From Clostridia bacterium (GTDB lineage Bacteria; Bacillota; Clostridia; UMGS1883), in NCBI GenBank assembly GCA_017472685.1, contig JAFUOO010000004.1:94903-158902 (forward strand): a DNA stretch of 64,000 nucleotides. The letters run 5' to 3'. Positions 32,573 through 42,600 of the stretch are shown piece by piece. A model generated the notes under the pieces. That model was given only the letters and a program-made list of their open reading frames with translations, had not been told where the DNA came from and made no database searches. The translations under genes and the position numbers were made by a program. Numbering within the stretch: position 1 is the first letter of the stretch; every line of letters starts with the position of its first letter.

Positions 32573-34207
32573 TTATTCAACAGCTAAGAAGAAGTAGTAT
32601 ACAGGCTGACCGCCGCATCTTACATATACGTCGCAGTCGGGATACTTATCCTCTAAAGCACCGCAAAGCTCTTCTGCATCCTCTTCAGAGACATCTTCGC
32701 CGTAATATACTGTGATGATTTCAGCGTCCTCGTCAACCATGTCGTCGATAAGAGCGTTGAAGGTTTCTTTAAGATCGGGGTTAACAAGCGCAATCTTGCC
32801 CTCGCGCATACCCAGATAGTCACCCTCGTGGATTTCCTTATCATCAATAGTTGTATTTCTTACAGCGTGAGTGATGCTGCCGCTCTTAACAAGCTCAATA
32901 GCTTCGTTCATTGCGTCAACGTTGTCATCCAATGAGCCCTCGGGAAGGAAGCTTGTCATAGCTGTGATACCCTGGGGAATTGTCTTTGTAGGGATAACCC
33001 GAACATTAACCTCAGCAAGCTCAATTGCCTGCTCTGCTGCAAGGATTATGTTCTTATTGTTGGGAAGAACAATAACATTCTTTGCATTAACCTCTTCTAC
33101 AGCTGCCAAAATGTCGTCTGTGGAGGGGTTCATTGTCTGTCCGCCGCGGATAACGTAGGAAACACCCAGCTCTGTGAAAACTTCGGCAATGCCTTCACCT
33201 GCGGCAACAGAAATAACTGCAAGTTCCTTCATGGGCTCCTTTTCACGGGGAGCGGGAGCAGTGTTATCAGCCTCAGCAATAATGTTGGAATGCTGGTAAC
33301 GCATGTTGTCGATCTTAATATTAATAAGCTGACCGAGCTTTACAGCCTGTTCAAGGACAAAACCGGGGTTGTTTGTGTGAATGTGTACCTTAACGATTTC
33401 GCTCTCTTCGATAACGAGCAAGCAGTCGCCTGTGGGTGCAATCTTTTCACGGAATGCGTTAGCGTTGTCCTTTTCGTTATATTTTTCAATAATAAATTCA
33501 GTACAGTAGCCGAATTCAATATCATCGGGGTCAATTGCCTGCTGTGCAGCAGATGCACTCTGCACCGTGGCAGGAGCATCTAAAAGAGAAACAGCGTTGC
33601 CGTCAAGAGCCTGCTGCATACCTTCAAAAATGAAGAGAAGACCCTTACCGCCTGCGTCAACCACGCCTGCCTGCTTCAGCTGAGGAAGCATTTCGGGAGT
33701 TTTGTCAAGAGCAACATTGCCCTCTGCCATAAATGCAGCGAACAAGCTGTCAATGCTGTCTGCCTCACAATTTTCAACTGCAGACTTTGCCATAAAGCGG
33801 ATAACTGTAAGGATTGTACCCTCAGTGGGCTTCATTACTGCGCTGTAGGCTGTGTCACAGCCCTTCTGTACAGACTGAGCAAAATCAGAAACGGAAATTT
33901 CCTCCTTGCCTGCCATGCCGAGAGAAAGACCGCGGAAAATCTGGGAAAGGATAACGCCCGAGTTACCTCTTGCGCCTCTGAGTGTTGCCTTTGCAACAGC
34001 CGCAGCAACATCAGCAGCGGAAGTAAATTCCTTGGGAGCAATGTCCTTTGCGGCAGACATAAATGTGAGAGCCATATTTGTGCCTGTGTCACCGTCGGGA
34101 ACGGGGAACACGTTGAGAGAGTCAACATAAGCCTTGTTTTCATTCAACTTGTTAGCGGCGGAAAGAATCATATTTTTCAAAAGAGCCGCATTAATAGCCT
34201 TTGTCAT
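32573..34207 (-). CDS. fakA: Fatty acid kinase FakA-like (DhaL/DAK2 domain, YloV)
   Basis: Phosphorylates fatty acids bound to FakB (DegV-family) proteins so that exogenous fatty acids can enter phospholipid synthesis. The 544-aa protein has an N-terminal DhaL nucleotide-binding domain (about 1-200) with the Mg-binding NVFPVPDGDTGTNM and GARGNSGVILSQIFRG motifs, a middle domain, and a C-terminal DegV-like domain (about 315-544) including VVLPNNKNIILAAEQA. The order Asp23-FakA-RecG is conserved in Firmicutes. FakB was not found in the window. Confidence 0.9.
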   Translation of the reverse strand: MTKAINAALLKNMILSAANKLNENKAYVDSLNVFPVPDGDTGTNMALTFMSAAKDIAPKEFTSAADVAAAVAKATLRGARGNSGVILSQIFRGLSLGMAGKEEISVSDFAQSVQKGCDTAYSAVMKPTEGTILTVIRFMAKSAVENCEADSIDSLFAAFMAEGNVALDKTPEMLPQLKQAGVVDAGGKGLLFIFEGMQQALDGNAVSLLDAPATVQSASAAQQAIDPDDIEFGYCTEFIIEKYNEKDNANAFREKIAPTGDCLLVIEESEIVKVHIHTNNPGFVLEQAVKLGQLINIKIDNMRYQHSNIIAEADNTAPAPREKEPMKELAVISVAAGEGIAEVFTELGVSYVIRGGQTMNPSTDDILAAVEEVNAKNVIVLPNNKNIILAAEQAIELAEVNVRVIPTKTIPQGITAMTSFLPEGSLDDNVDAMNEAIELVKSGSITHAVRNTTIDDKEIHEGDYLGMREGKIALVNPDLKETFNALIDDMVDEDAEIITVYYGEDVSEEDAEELCGALEDKYPDCDVYVRCGGQPVYYFFLAVE

Positions 34208-34227
34208 AATTGATTAATCCCCCTAAC

Positions 34228-34584
34228 TTACTCGTCAACACGCATGCCTTCAACATGAACGTTGACAGCCTTTACTTCAAAACCTGTCATAAGTGCAACC
34301 TGGTAGCTTACATTGTGCATAATGCTTTCGCAGATAGCAGAAATGTTAACACCGTACTGCACCATAATGTGCATATCAATAATGATGGAATCGTTTTCAA
34401 CCTCAACCTTGATTCCCTTGGAAAGACTTCCTGCCTTAAGAAGATTTACAATGCCGTCCTTTGTATTTCTGACAGCCATACCTACTACACCGTAGCAATT
34501 GTTAGCAACAGCACCGGCAATATTTGCAATAACACTGTTACTGATAATGATTTCACCGAAATTGTTTTCAATTTTAGCAGCCAT
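34228..34584 (-). CDS. Asp23/Gls24 family protein
   Basis: A 118-aa Asp23 domain protein (NNFGEIIISNSVIANIAGAV, then YGVVGMAVRN, VQYGVNISAICESIMHNV and a late VNVHVEGMRV). Members associate with cell-envelope or alkaline-stress functions in Firmicutes; the precise role of the YloU branch next to FakA is not settled. ATG at 34584 follows GGAGGTGG. It lies 20 bases upstream of fakA in the same orientation, consistent with the conserved pair. Confidence 0.9.
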   Translation of the reverse strand: MAAKIENNFGEIIISNSVIANIAGAVANNCYGVVGMAVRNTKDGIVNLLKAGSLSKGIKVEVENDSIIIDMHIMVQYGVNISAICESIMHNVSYQVALMTGFEVKAVNVHVEGMRVDE

Positions 34585-34615
34585 AAAGCCACCTCCAGTT
34601 TCATAGTTACATATA

Positions 34616-36301
34616 TTATACATCATCCGAGGGGCTGATGTCAACCCAATTGCAGTTTAATTGACTGAAGTAGTCATTTCTGCGGTTTGTGAAAATTATA
34701 ATCTGCCTGTCCTCAGCAAGGGAATAAAGCAGGTCAATAAGGGCTTTTTCACGGTAATCGTCACTGCCTGTGAAGGGGTCGTCGAGAATGAGCGGAAAAT
34801 CTTTGCCAAAAAGAAATTCCGACCATGCAATGCGGAAGCAAAGATACATTTCCTCCCTAAAACCGAAGGAATGTGACGAAAAGCTCTGGCGCGCACCGTC
34901 AGAAACAGTTAAGCTCATGTCCTTTGAAAGGGCAACGCTTCTGCCTTCCTTCGGGGCAACGCGGTTGATATAGCCTGTGGCAATGGCAGTAACCTTGGGC
35001 GTAAAGTCCGTTGCTATTACATCCTTTGCGTAGTTTATTGCATCCAGCGCAACACGAATTGCTTCAAGCTTATCGGAAAGGGTTTTGCGGCATCCTCTGT
35101 AGTAGTCACGCTCCTGCTCTATCACTGCAAGCTCCCGCTCCTTTGTGTCTGCCGACCTCTCCAGCTCCTCAAGCTCATATTTCATGTGGAGAATCTTCTT
35201 ATATATTATATCCGCCGAGGCTACGCTGCTTTCCGAAAAGCTTGTGACAATAGCCGATTTTTCCTCTAAAAGAGCTTTGTAATAATCCTTTGCACTTTCG
35301 AAATCCTTTCTCAATTGGTAAAACTCTTCCATGCTGCTACAGCCGAAGGATGCAAGAAAAGCCTTAAGTGCGGACTTATACGAGGCTCTTTTTATAAGGA
35401 AAAGACAAAGGTACAGAGCAATCGGCACAGCAGAGAGCGGGAAAAGCGCCCAATGAGTAAAAAAGCCTGCAATAAAAAGCACCAGGGTGCATAAGATATA
35501 GAAAACGGTGCTTACTGCTAAAAATGCAGGCTTTACGGGAGGCTTTTTGTCAAGCTGCGGAAAGCCTGCAACGTAAGCTGCCTGTGCTGTAATTTCACCG
35601 TCCAGCCTTCTGATGTCATCCTTTAACCTGCTGTCAAAGGACTTTTCGGCTTCCTTGGCTTTTGCCTCATAATCGCAGATTGCCTTCTTTTTCTCTTCAA
35701 TGAGCTTTCTTGTTGCCTCATTTCTGCGCACCAAGGCTGCTGCAGAGGAATACTCGTCCTCCAGAAGGGAAATCTTTTGGTCGTATTCCTTGAGCTTTCC
35801 GCCCGAATTAAGGCTTCGGCGAAGCTTTTCAAGGCTTTTTATTGCGCCCTGAGCGCTGATTGTTTCGTCGCCGCCTGCAAGAAGGTTGGAAATTATTATG
35901 TCAAGGTCAGCTGTTGTGCCAAAGTCTCCCAGTGCGCCCTCGGGAGCATAGATGCTCTTTCTGTAGGCTTCCCTTCCCGGAGGAATTAAATCCTTTAAGG
36001 AAAAATCCTTGGGCTCCAGCACATCGCCCTTGGGCTGCAGACCGAATTTGCGGTAAAAGGTTAAATCCTTGCCCGATACGCTCACGGTCATTTCGCCTGC
36101 GGCTGTGGAATTGTCCCAGGGGAGGTATTTCGAGCGGTCGCTTCGGGGCGGGAAAGAGTAGAGCATAGCTTCGATAAATGCCGAAACAGTAGTTTTGCCG
36201 CTTTCATTTTTTCCGTAAATAACGTTGAATTTGTCGCTGAAGGAAATTTTTCTGTTCTTCAGTCTGCCGAAGGAAAATATGTTGATATCCTTTATATACA
36301 T
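34616..36301 (-). CDS. SbcC/YhaN-like AAA ATPase with central membrane segments
   Basis: A 561-aa P-loop ATPase. N-terminal Walker A GKNESGKTTVSAFIEA (about 31-45), a coiled-coil arm, two hydrophobic helices in the middle (about 250-300, FLAVSTVFYILCTLVLFIAG and a second), a return coil, a signature-like SFGFREEMYLCFR and Walker B FPLILDDPFTGSD. YhaN-type proteins are near 960 residues; this one has shortened arms. It starts at the base that ends the nuclease gene (TAATG overlap), so the two form a coupled nuclease-ATPase pair of SbcDC type, possibly membrane-associated. Confidence 0.85.
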   Translation of the reverse strand: MYIKDINIFSFGRLKNRKISFSDKFNVIYGKNESGKTTVSAFIEAMLYSFPPRSDRSKYLPWDNSTAAGEMTVSVSGKDLTFYRKFGLQPKGDVLEPKDFSLKDLIPPGREAYRKSIYAPEGALGDFGTTADLDIIISNLLAGGDETISAQGAIKSLEKLRRSLNSGGKLKEYDQKISLLEDEYSSAAALVRRNEATRKLIEEKKKAICDYEAKAKEAEKSFDSRLKDDIRRLDGEITAQAAYVAGFPQLDKKPPVKPAFLAVSTVFYILCTLVLFIAGFFTHWALFPLSAVPIALYLCLFLIKRASYKSALKAFLASFGCSSMEEFYQLRKDFESAKDYYKALLEEKSAIVTSFSESSVASADIIYKKILHMKYELEELERSADTKERELAVIEQERDYYRGCRKTLSDKLEAIRVALDAINYAKDVIATDFTPKVTAIATGYINRVAPKEGRSVALSKDMSLTVSDGARQSFSSHSFGFREEMYLCFRIAWSEFLFGKDFPLILDDPFTGSDDYREKALIDLLYSLAEDRQIIIFTNRRNDYFSQLNCNWVDISPSDDV

Positions 36302-37314
36302 TATCTCATATCTCCTTTCAGCGCATTTGTGCCGTAGCGGAGAGCTAAAGCTGCAATGTCGCCCTCGGCGTTTTTCGATATATATTCCTCAAAAAGCTTA
36401 AAAAGCATGGAGTCGGACAGGTTTATGTCATTTGTGGTGTTGTCTGCAACTGTTGCGTGGAAAAACTTTTGGGAAATATAAGCTTCTATTGCGTCTGTGT
36501 TCGGGACAAAGTCATCCTGTGGTGTGCCCGTGAGATAAAATTTATATATCCCGTCGGGAAATTTTTCCATAATGGCATCGGCAACAGCCGAGGAGGAGGT
36601 GAAGGCTGAAACATCAAAGTCCTCTTTTCTGTAAACAAGGGAAGAGGAGGGGATAAATTCCAAGGAAAGGCTTCCTTTTGAAAAATCGCCGTAAATAAAG
36701 CCTTTTTCACCTGCTTCATCAAAACCCGCACCGTCGTGACAGCCGGGGTACACAATGGATTTGTACTTAAAATGCTCATGAATGTGCCCTAATGCAACAT
36801 AGTCATAGCCAAGGGCGGAGAGAGCGTCCTTGTTCATGCTGTTATAGTCGCTTTGTGTAAAAATATCGCCGTGCAAAAGGAGAAGGTTTTGTCCCGCACA
36901 CGGTGTGGCAGGGGGAATTCTGTCCGCAAAGAAAGCTGCGGAAGCTATAAAGGAAGCACCTGTAATACGGCAGTTTTTAAAGCTTACTGTTTCAAAGTCG
37001 GCAGGGAAAACATGCACATTCCCCGGGAAATGCAAGGAAGGGTTTAAATAGTCGTGATTACCCAGGGCAATAAAAACAGGAATGTCGCCAAGGCGCTCGA
37101 ACTCCTTGACGCAAAAAGAAAACACCGACTGGGGGGGATTGGGCGTGTCAAAAAGGTCACCCGATATTAAAAGCATGTCGGCATTGTGTATAGTATAGTC
37201 AATTATTTTTGAAAAAGATACAAGCCTCATGTCACGGCGCATTAATGCCTTATTGGGAGGCAGGCTTGACATAGGAGAATCAAGATGGTTGTCAGCGGTG
37301 TGGACAAAGCGCAT
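36301..37314 (-). CDS. SbcD/YhaO-like metallophosphoesterase (DNA exonuclease)
   Basis: A 337-aa calcineurin-like phosphoesterase with the metal-binding series HTADNHLD, LLISGDLFDTP, ALGNHDYL, LLHGD and LGHIHEH. The DNH in place of the usual DLH or DWH in the first motif still keeps the Asp and His ligands. It should act as a nuclease on DNA ends with the ATPase directly downstream. ATG follows AAAGGAAC. It is the first gene of the minus-strand group. Confidence 0.9.
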   Translation of the reverse strand: MRFVHTADNHLDSPMSSLPPNKALMRRDMRLVSFSKIIDYTIHNADMLLISGDLFDTPNPPQSVFSFCVKEFERLGDIPVFIALGNHDYLNPSLHFPGNVHVFPADFETVSFKNCRITGASFIASAAFFADRIPPATPCAGQNLLLLHGDIFTQSDYNSMNKDALSALGYDYVALGHIHEHFKYKSIVYPGCHDGAGFDEAGEKGFIYGDFSKGSLSLEFIPSSSLVYRKEDFDVSAFTSSSAVADAIMEKFPDGIYKFYLTGTPQDDFVPNTDAIEAYISQKFFHATVADNTTNDINLSDSMLFKLFEEYISKNAEGDIAALALRYGTNALKGDMR

Positions 37315-37527
37315 AAAATATGTTCCTTTCCGGGTAAAAAACTCAGGAGTTTCTACCTATTATATATGGACTTATTTAAAACTTTCTTTTAAACAATAAT
37401 ACCATATATAGAGCAGCATGTCAAAGCTTTGGTCAAAACATTGTAAAAATTTTACTGCAAGGAAATAAGATTTAGTAAAATTGTTTAAAAAATTTTAAAA
37501 ATATTAGGCAAAAGTTATAAAAAAGTC

Positions 37528-37556
37528 TTGAAGTTTTTTGAAATTTTGTGTATAAT
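37528..37556 (+). promoter_or_regulatory. Promoter of the 37.6-51.6 kb locus
   Basis: TTGAAG (37528-37533), a 17-base spacer and TATAAT (37551-37556) lie 33 bases before the first gene. No operator or catabolite-response element is obvious in the 270-base AT-rich gap from 37315. Confidence 0.75.
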
Positions 37557-37588
37557 GAAAGAAGTAATAATATAGTAGGGGGTAGTGC

Positions 37589-39610
37589 GTGATTATGAAA
37601 TTAAAGTGCAAACCTTTAATCGCGGCTCTTATCGGCGTTGCAATGGTTGTTCCATTACTTGGCGGCTGTGCAAATAACGGCGACAACGATAACGGTGTTT
37701 TAAAAACTATAAGAATAGGTACACATGCTCAGGTTGAGGATGACCCGTATATGCTTGATGCTATAACGGGTGAACAAAACCCCAGCATGAACGCGGATAA
37801 AAAGAAGGCATCAATAACAGCTCTTGAAAAGGTAAAGGAAGAGCTGGGCGTTGAAATCCAGTTCCTTCAGTATTCAAGTGACTTGACGCAGCTTCTTCTC
37901 CAGACTGTTCTTGCAGGCGACCCTTATTGTGAGCTTGCTGTTCTCTGGGGCGGTGTACAGGGCACAATTCTTTCGCAGAACGTGCTCCAGCCTCTTGACG
38001 ATTATGCTTACATATTCCATGATGACCCTGACGGTAAATGGATTCTTCCGCAGAAAACCTTCGGTCATTATTACTTAATGAACAGAGACTTACTCTTCTC
38101 GAACACATGGCCTATATGCTACAACATTACCATGGTTGAAGAAGTTCCTTCACTTAAGGATGAAAACGGCAGAACAATTTATCCTTCGGACCTTTACTAT
38201 TCCGGTGAGTGGACATGGTCGAGATTTAAGGACTATATGTCAAAGATAAAGCAGTATTACTCAGGTAAGAAGGCTGCCTCCGGTGCAGACATTGTAGCTT
38301 TCAATACAAACTACACCTTCTTCGGTCTTTTTGCTCTCCACTCTGTGGGCGCAGGCGTATACGACGGTGGCGCAATGAGCTTTGATACCGACGCAGCTAT
38401 TTCAGCTTGTGAATTTGTGGATGAACTTATCACATCGGATATTGTTTCCTGCTCAAGCGCAAAGATGGGCTCAAGTGCAAACGCAGGTTGGCTTACAGCG
38501 TCTGATGCATTCCTCAGAGGTGAAACAGTGTTCACAAACTGTGCAAGATGGAGAATGGATGACTGCTCCACAACACTTGCATCGCGTGGCGAATCAATGG
38601 GTGTAATTCCCTTCCCTTATCCTGACGGGACAAACCCCCACACAGACGAAAATTCCAAGTACCGCCATGTAACACCCATGGCTGACTCCGTTGGTCTTAT
38701 GCGCGGTATTGATAAAGAAACAAGCACTCTTGCTCTTGAAGCATACAAGATGTACAAGGTTGAATTCTATAAGGCATATGCTCTGGTTGATTCCATTGCT
38801 CAGTACATGGAAGAGAGAGCCAGTGCCGATGCTCTTACCTTCGGTGTTGATATTTTCCACCCCGAGGTAGGTGAGCACAACCTTGAAATCTGGAAGGAGT
38901 TCGGTAATGAGCCTGCTAACGAATACGCAGAAGCTTGTGCTGTTCAGGGTCCCTGGAGTGATATTTTAGGTAAGTCTGTTTACGGTATAGGCGGATTTGC
39001 TAAGTACAGAACAGCTGTTCAGGCTAACAAACAGGAAATTTACAAGAAGCTTGAAACAATCGGCGAAGCTCTTAACAGTGCCGGTGCCGTGGATGCTGTT
39101 GCTCCTTCGCTTTCCAGCAAGAAGACAATAGCTCTTGCCGAGGGCACAAACCCCGAAAATGTAAACTGGGGCGACTATATCGGAGCAAGCGATAACGCTG
39201 ACGGCGAATATGAAATTGACAGAGTTGAGCTTGACTTCTCAGAGGTTGACTTCAACACTGTAGGTACATATACTGACCTGCTCAAGGCGAGCGTACAGGA
39301 TAACGGCGGCAACACAGGAACACGAAACTTCACTGTTCTTGTTTACAGTAAGGATAACACTTCAGCTCCTTCGCTGGTAGCTAAGGAGGGTATCCCCGAA
39401 ATAGACAGAAACAAGGACGTTTCGGAAATCAAGTGGGGCGATTATGTTGAAACTGCTCAGGATGCTGACGGCATTGATATTTCCGGCAACATCTCAGCAG
39501 ATACAGGCTGGCTCGATGTTACGGAAGCAGGCGAGTATCCTGTAGTGCTTGTTGCTACAGACTATGTTGGCAACGAAGCAGAAGTTACTATAACGGTCAA
39601 GGTAAAATAA
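37589..39610 (+). CDS. Extracellular solute-binding protein with two C-terminal Ig-like repeats
   Basis: A 673-aa lipoprotein, lipobox LLGGC (about Cys28), with a family 1 solute-binding body (about 40-500) that includes VKEELGVEIQFLQYSSDLTQ, LLLQTVLAGDPYCEL and a central YSGEWTWSRFKDYMSKI. Residues about 505-590 and 591-673 are two related Ig/cadherin-like domains, each opening with an APSL segment and containing WGDY; the second ends in AEVTITVKVK. Such tails are unusual on binding proteins and may hold the protein in the cell wall or contact glycan. GTG at 37589 has the best spacing to the GGGGG site; ATG at 37595 is an alternative. First gene of the locus. Confidence 0.85.
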   Translation: MIMKLKCKPLIAALIGVAMVVPLLGGCANNGDNDNGVLKTIRIGTHAQVEDDPYMLDAITGEQNPSMNADKKKASITALEKVKEELGVEIQFLQYSSDLTQLLLQTVLAGDPYCELAVLWGGVQGTILSQNVLQPLDDYAYIFHDDPDGKWILPQKTFGHYYLMNRDLLFSNTWPICYNITMVEEVPSLKDENGRTIYPSDLYYSGEWTWSRFKDYMSKIKQYYSGKKAASGADIVAFNTNYTFFGLFALHSVGAGVYDGGAMSFDTDAAISACEFVDELITSDIVSCSSAKMGSSANAGWLTASDAFLRGETVFTNCARWRMDDCSTTLASRGESMGVIPFPYPDGTNPHTDENSKYRHVTPMADSVGLMRGIDKETSTLALEAYKMYKVEFYKAYALVDSIAQYMEERASADALTFGVDIFHPEVGEHNLEIWKEFGNEPANEYAEACAVQGPWSDILGKSVYGIGGFAKYRTAVQANKQEIYKKLETIGEALNSAGAVDAVAPSLSSKKTIALAEGTNPENVNWGDYIGASDNADGEYEIDRVELDFSEVDFNTVGTYTDLLKASVQDNGGNTGTRNFTVLVYSKDNTSAPSLVAKEGIPEIDRNKDVSEIKWGDYVETAQDADGIDISGNISADTGWLDVTEAGEYPVVLVATDYVGNEAEVTITVKVK

Positions 39611-39633
39611 TGAAACGGAGGGATAAATAAAAA

Positions 39634-42600
39634 ATGGCAACTCAGGTAAAGCAAAAAAAGAAAAAGAATGTCAAACTGATTGTTATTGCATCAGTCCTGG
39701 CAGTATGTTTAATCCTTGTGGGCCTTGCCTTTGTACTCCCCGGTAACAGTGACAGCACTGCTAACGCAGGTGTGCAGGGCGAATTCGTGGATTCTTCTTA
39801 CGCTGAATATCTTGAAAGCGTTGGATACGGTCCCGAAAGTGTGATTTCATCCGAGGTTGTAGTGGTAGATGTTGCAAACTTCTCTACTCCTGCTGACGGT
39901 GAAGCAGCAGCCGAAGCTGCTTTGGAAGACGCAACAGATGTTTCAGAAGATGCAACAGATGTAGTTGAAGAAGCTACAGACGCAGCTGAAGCAATTGTTG
40001 AAACAATTGAGGTTGACCCAAGTGTTGCTAAGCTGGTTGACGGTAGCGTAGCTATCAGTGAACGCGGTAATGTCACATGGACATTCAACGTAGCAACTGA
40101 AGGCTTCTACAACCTTAAGTTCAACTACACTTCCATCGACGGAACAACATCCAATCCTCAGAGAACTCTTCTCATCGACGGCGTACAGCTTTTCGACGGT
40201 ATGCGCCAGGTTGACTTCAAGAGAATCTGGGACAACGGCGAAATCACATCCAAGGGTGGCGACGAAATCCGTCCCACAGCACAGGAAGTATTCGAGAGCG
40301 TTGATATGTTTGTTTCCGACACAAACATGAGAACACTTTCTCCCTATGTCTTCTACCTCTCTGCAGGTGAGCACACACTTACACTTGAAGAAAACCGTGA
40401 GCCCGTGCAGATTAATGCAATCAGCTTCGAAAAGGCTCCCGCAGAACCTACATACGAAGAGTATCTTGCTCTCCATGCAGACGCACCCACATATGCAGGT
40501 GAAAACATGGTTATGCAGGCTGAAAGATACGAAGGCGGCACAAAGAGAATTACAAAATCCTCTCCCTCCATCGGTGTATCTACAGACTACTCCAGCTCCT
40601 ATACATATCCCTACCACCACTGGAATCAGCTTCTTAACATCGTAGGCGGCTCCAACTGGGCAACAGCAGGTCAGTCCCTCACATGGACTATCGAAGTTCC
40701 CGAGGACGGTTTGTACCAGATTGCACCCCGTGCAAGACAGAATGTTAACCGTGGTGTTAAGAGCTTCAGAAGAGTTAAGATTAACGGCTCCGTTCCCTTC
40801 ACAGAAGCTAACAAGATTGGTTTCGACTATGCTACAAGCTTCGAAAACTACGTGCTTTCTGACTCCGAAGGCAACCCCCTTCTCTTCTACCTCAACGCAG
40901 GTGAAAACACAATCACAATGGACGTTGTACTTGGTGACTTTGCCAACGCACTTTCTAGCGTAGAAGACAGCGTTCTTGAACTTAACAATATGTATCGTAA
41001 GGTTGTTCAGATTACAGGTACTGTTCCGGATACATATATCGACTATGAAATCGCAACAAAGGTTGTAGGCTTTGAAGAAGCAATGCAGGAACAGGCAGAT
41101 GTTCTCTATGCAGTTGTTGACGAGCTCGTTCAGATCACAGGCGAAAAGGGCTCCGGTACAATCCAGATCGAAAAAGTTGCACGTCAGTGTGCACAGTTCG
41201 CTGAAGAACCCGACGATGTAGTTGACGAAATTTCTGACTTCAAGAGTAACATTTCTGCTCTTGGTACATGGATGCTTGAAATTTCTTCAATGCCTCTTGA
41301 AATTGACTCCTTTACAATTTCCGCTCCCGGTGCAACACTGGCACACGCAGAGCCCAACGGTATCGTTGCTGCAGCAAACGAAGCAATCCGCTTCATCGCA
41401 ACCTTCGTTGTTGACGATACTCAGATTGCATCTGACAGCACAGTTACAAGCGATGCAGTAAAGGTATGGATTGCTACAGGCCGTGACCAGGCTCAGATCA
41501 TCCGTAACCTTGTAGACGGTAGCTACTCTCCCGAACATGAAAAGAGTATCGACCTTCAGCTTATCCCCGCAGGCGTACTTCTTCCTGCTACATTGGCAGG
41601 CAACGGTCCTGACATTTCTCTTTCCAATGGTCAGGCAAGCGTTGTCGACTTTGCAGTTCGTGGTGCTCTTGCAGACCTTACTCAGTTTGATGACTTTGAC
41701 ACAATTGCAGCTCAGTTCGAAGAAAGTGCTATCAAGACAGCAAGCTATGACGGCGGCGTATTCGGTCTTCCCGAAACACAGTCCTTCAGCGTTCTGTTCT
41801 ATCGTAGCGACATTCTCGAAGAGCTCAATCTTGAAGTTCCCAAGACATGGGGCGAAGTAGAGGATGCAATCAATATTCTTCATATCAATAATTACGACTT
41901 CTACATTCCCACTTCCGCGCTTTACTCCACACTGGTATTCCAGTATGGCGGTGACCTTTATCACGGTGCGGCAGGTACAGTTGACGAAAACGGTTATGAA
42001 TATGCTCAAGATGGCAGTGACTACGGTATCAGAAGTGGTCTCCGTGACGAGCCCGCAATGCTTGCATTCCAGAAGCTTACAGAGTTCTTCACAACTTATG
42101 CACTTCCTGTTTCCGCAGACTTCTCCAACCGTTTCAGAACAGGTGAAATTCCGATTGGTGTAGCTGACTACACACTCTTCAACACATTGGAAATCTTCGC
42201 TCCCGAAATCAAGGGTCTCTGGAACTTCGCTCCCATTCCCGGCTACGAAGATCCCGTAACAGGCGAAATTAACAATGTTGCTGTTTCTGGCTCTTCACAC
42301 ACAGTTATGATGGAAGCTTCCAAGAAGAAGCAGGACGCTTGGGAATTCCTCAAGTGGTGGCTTGAAGAAGATACACAGGTACAGTACGGTAACACACTCG
42401 AAGCTATCCTTGGTAGTGGTGCAAGATATGCAACAGCTAACACAAAGGTGCTTACACAGTTGCCTTGGGCAACAAGTCAGTCTGACGTAATCTTGGAACA
42501 GTTTGAACACACAATCGGTGTTCCCGATGTTCCCGGTTACTACATGACAGGCCGTGAAATTGACTACGCATTCAAGGGCGTTGTAACAGACGGTCAGAAC

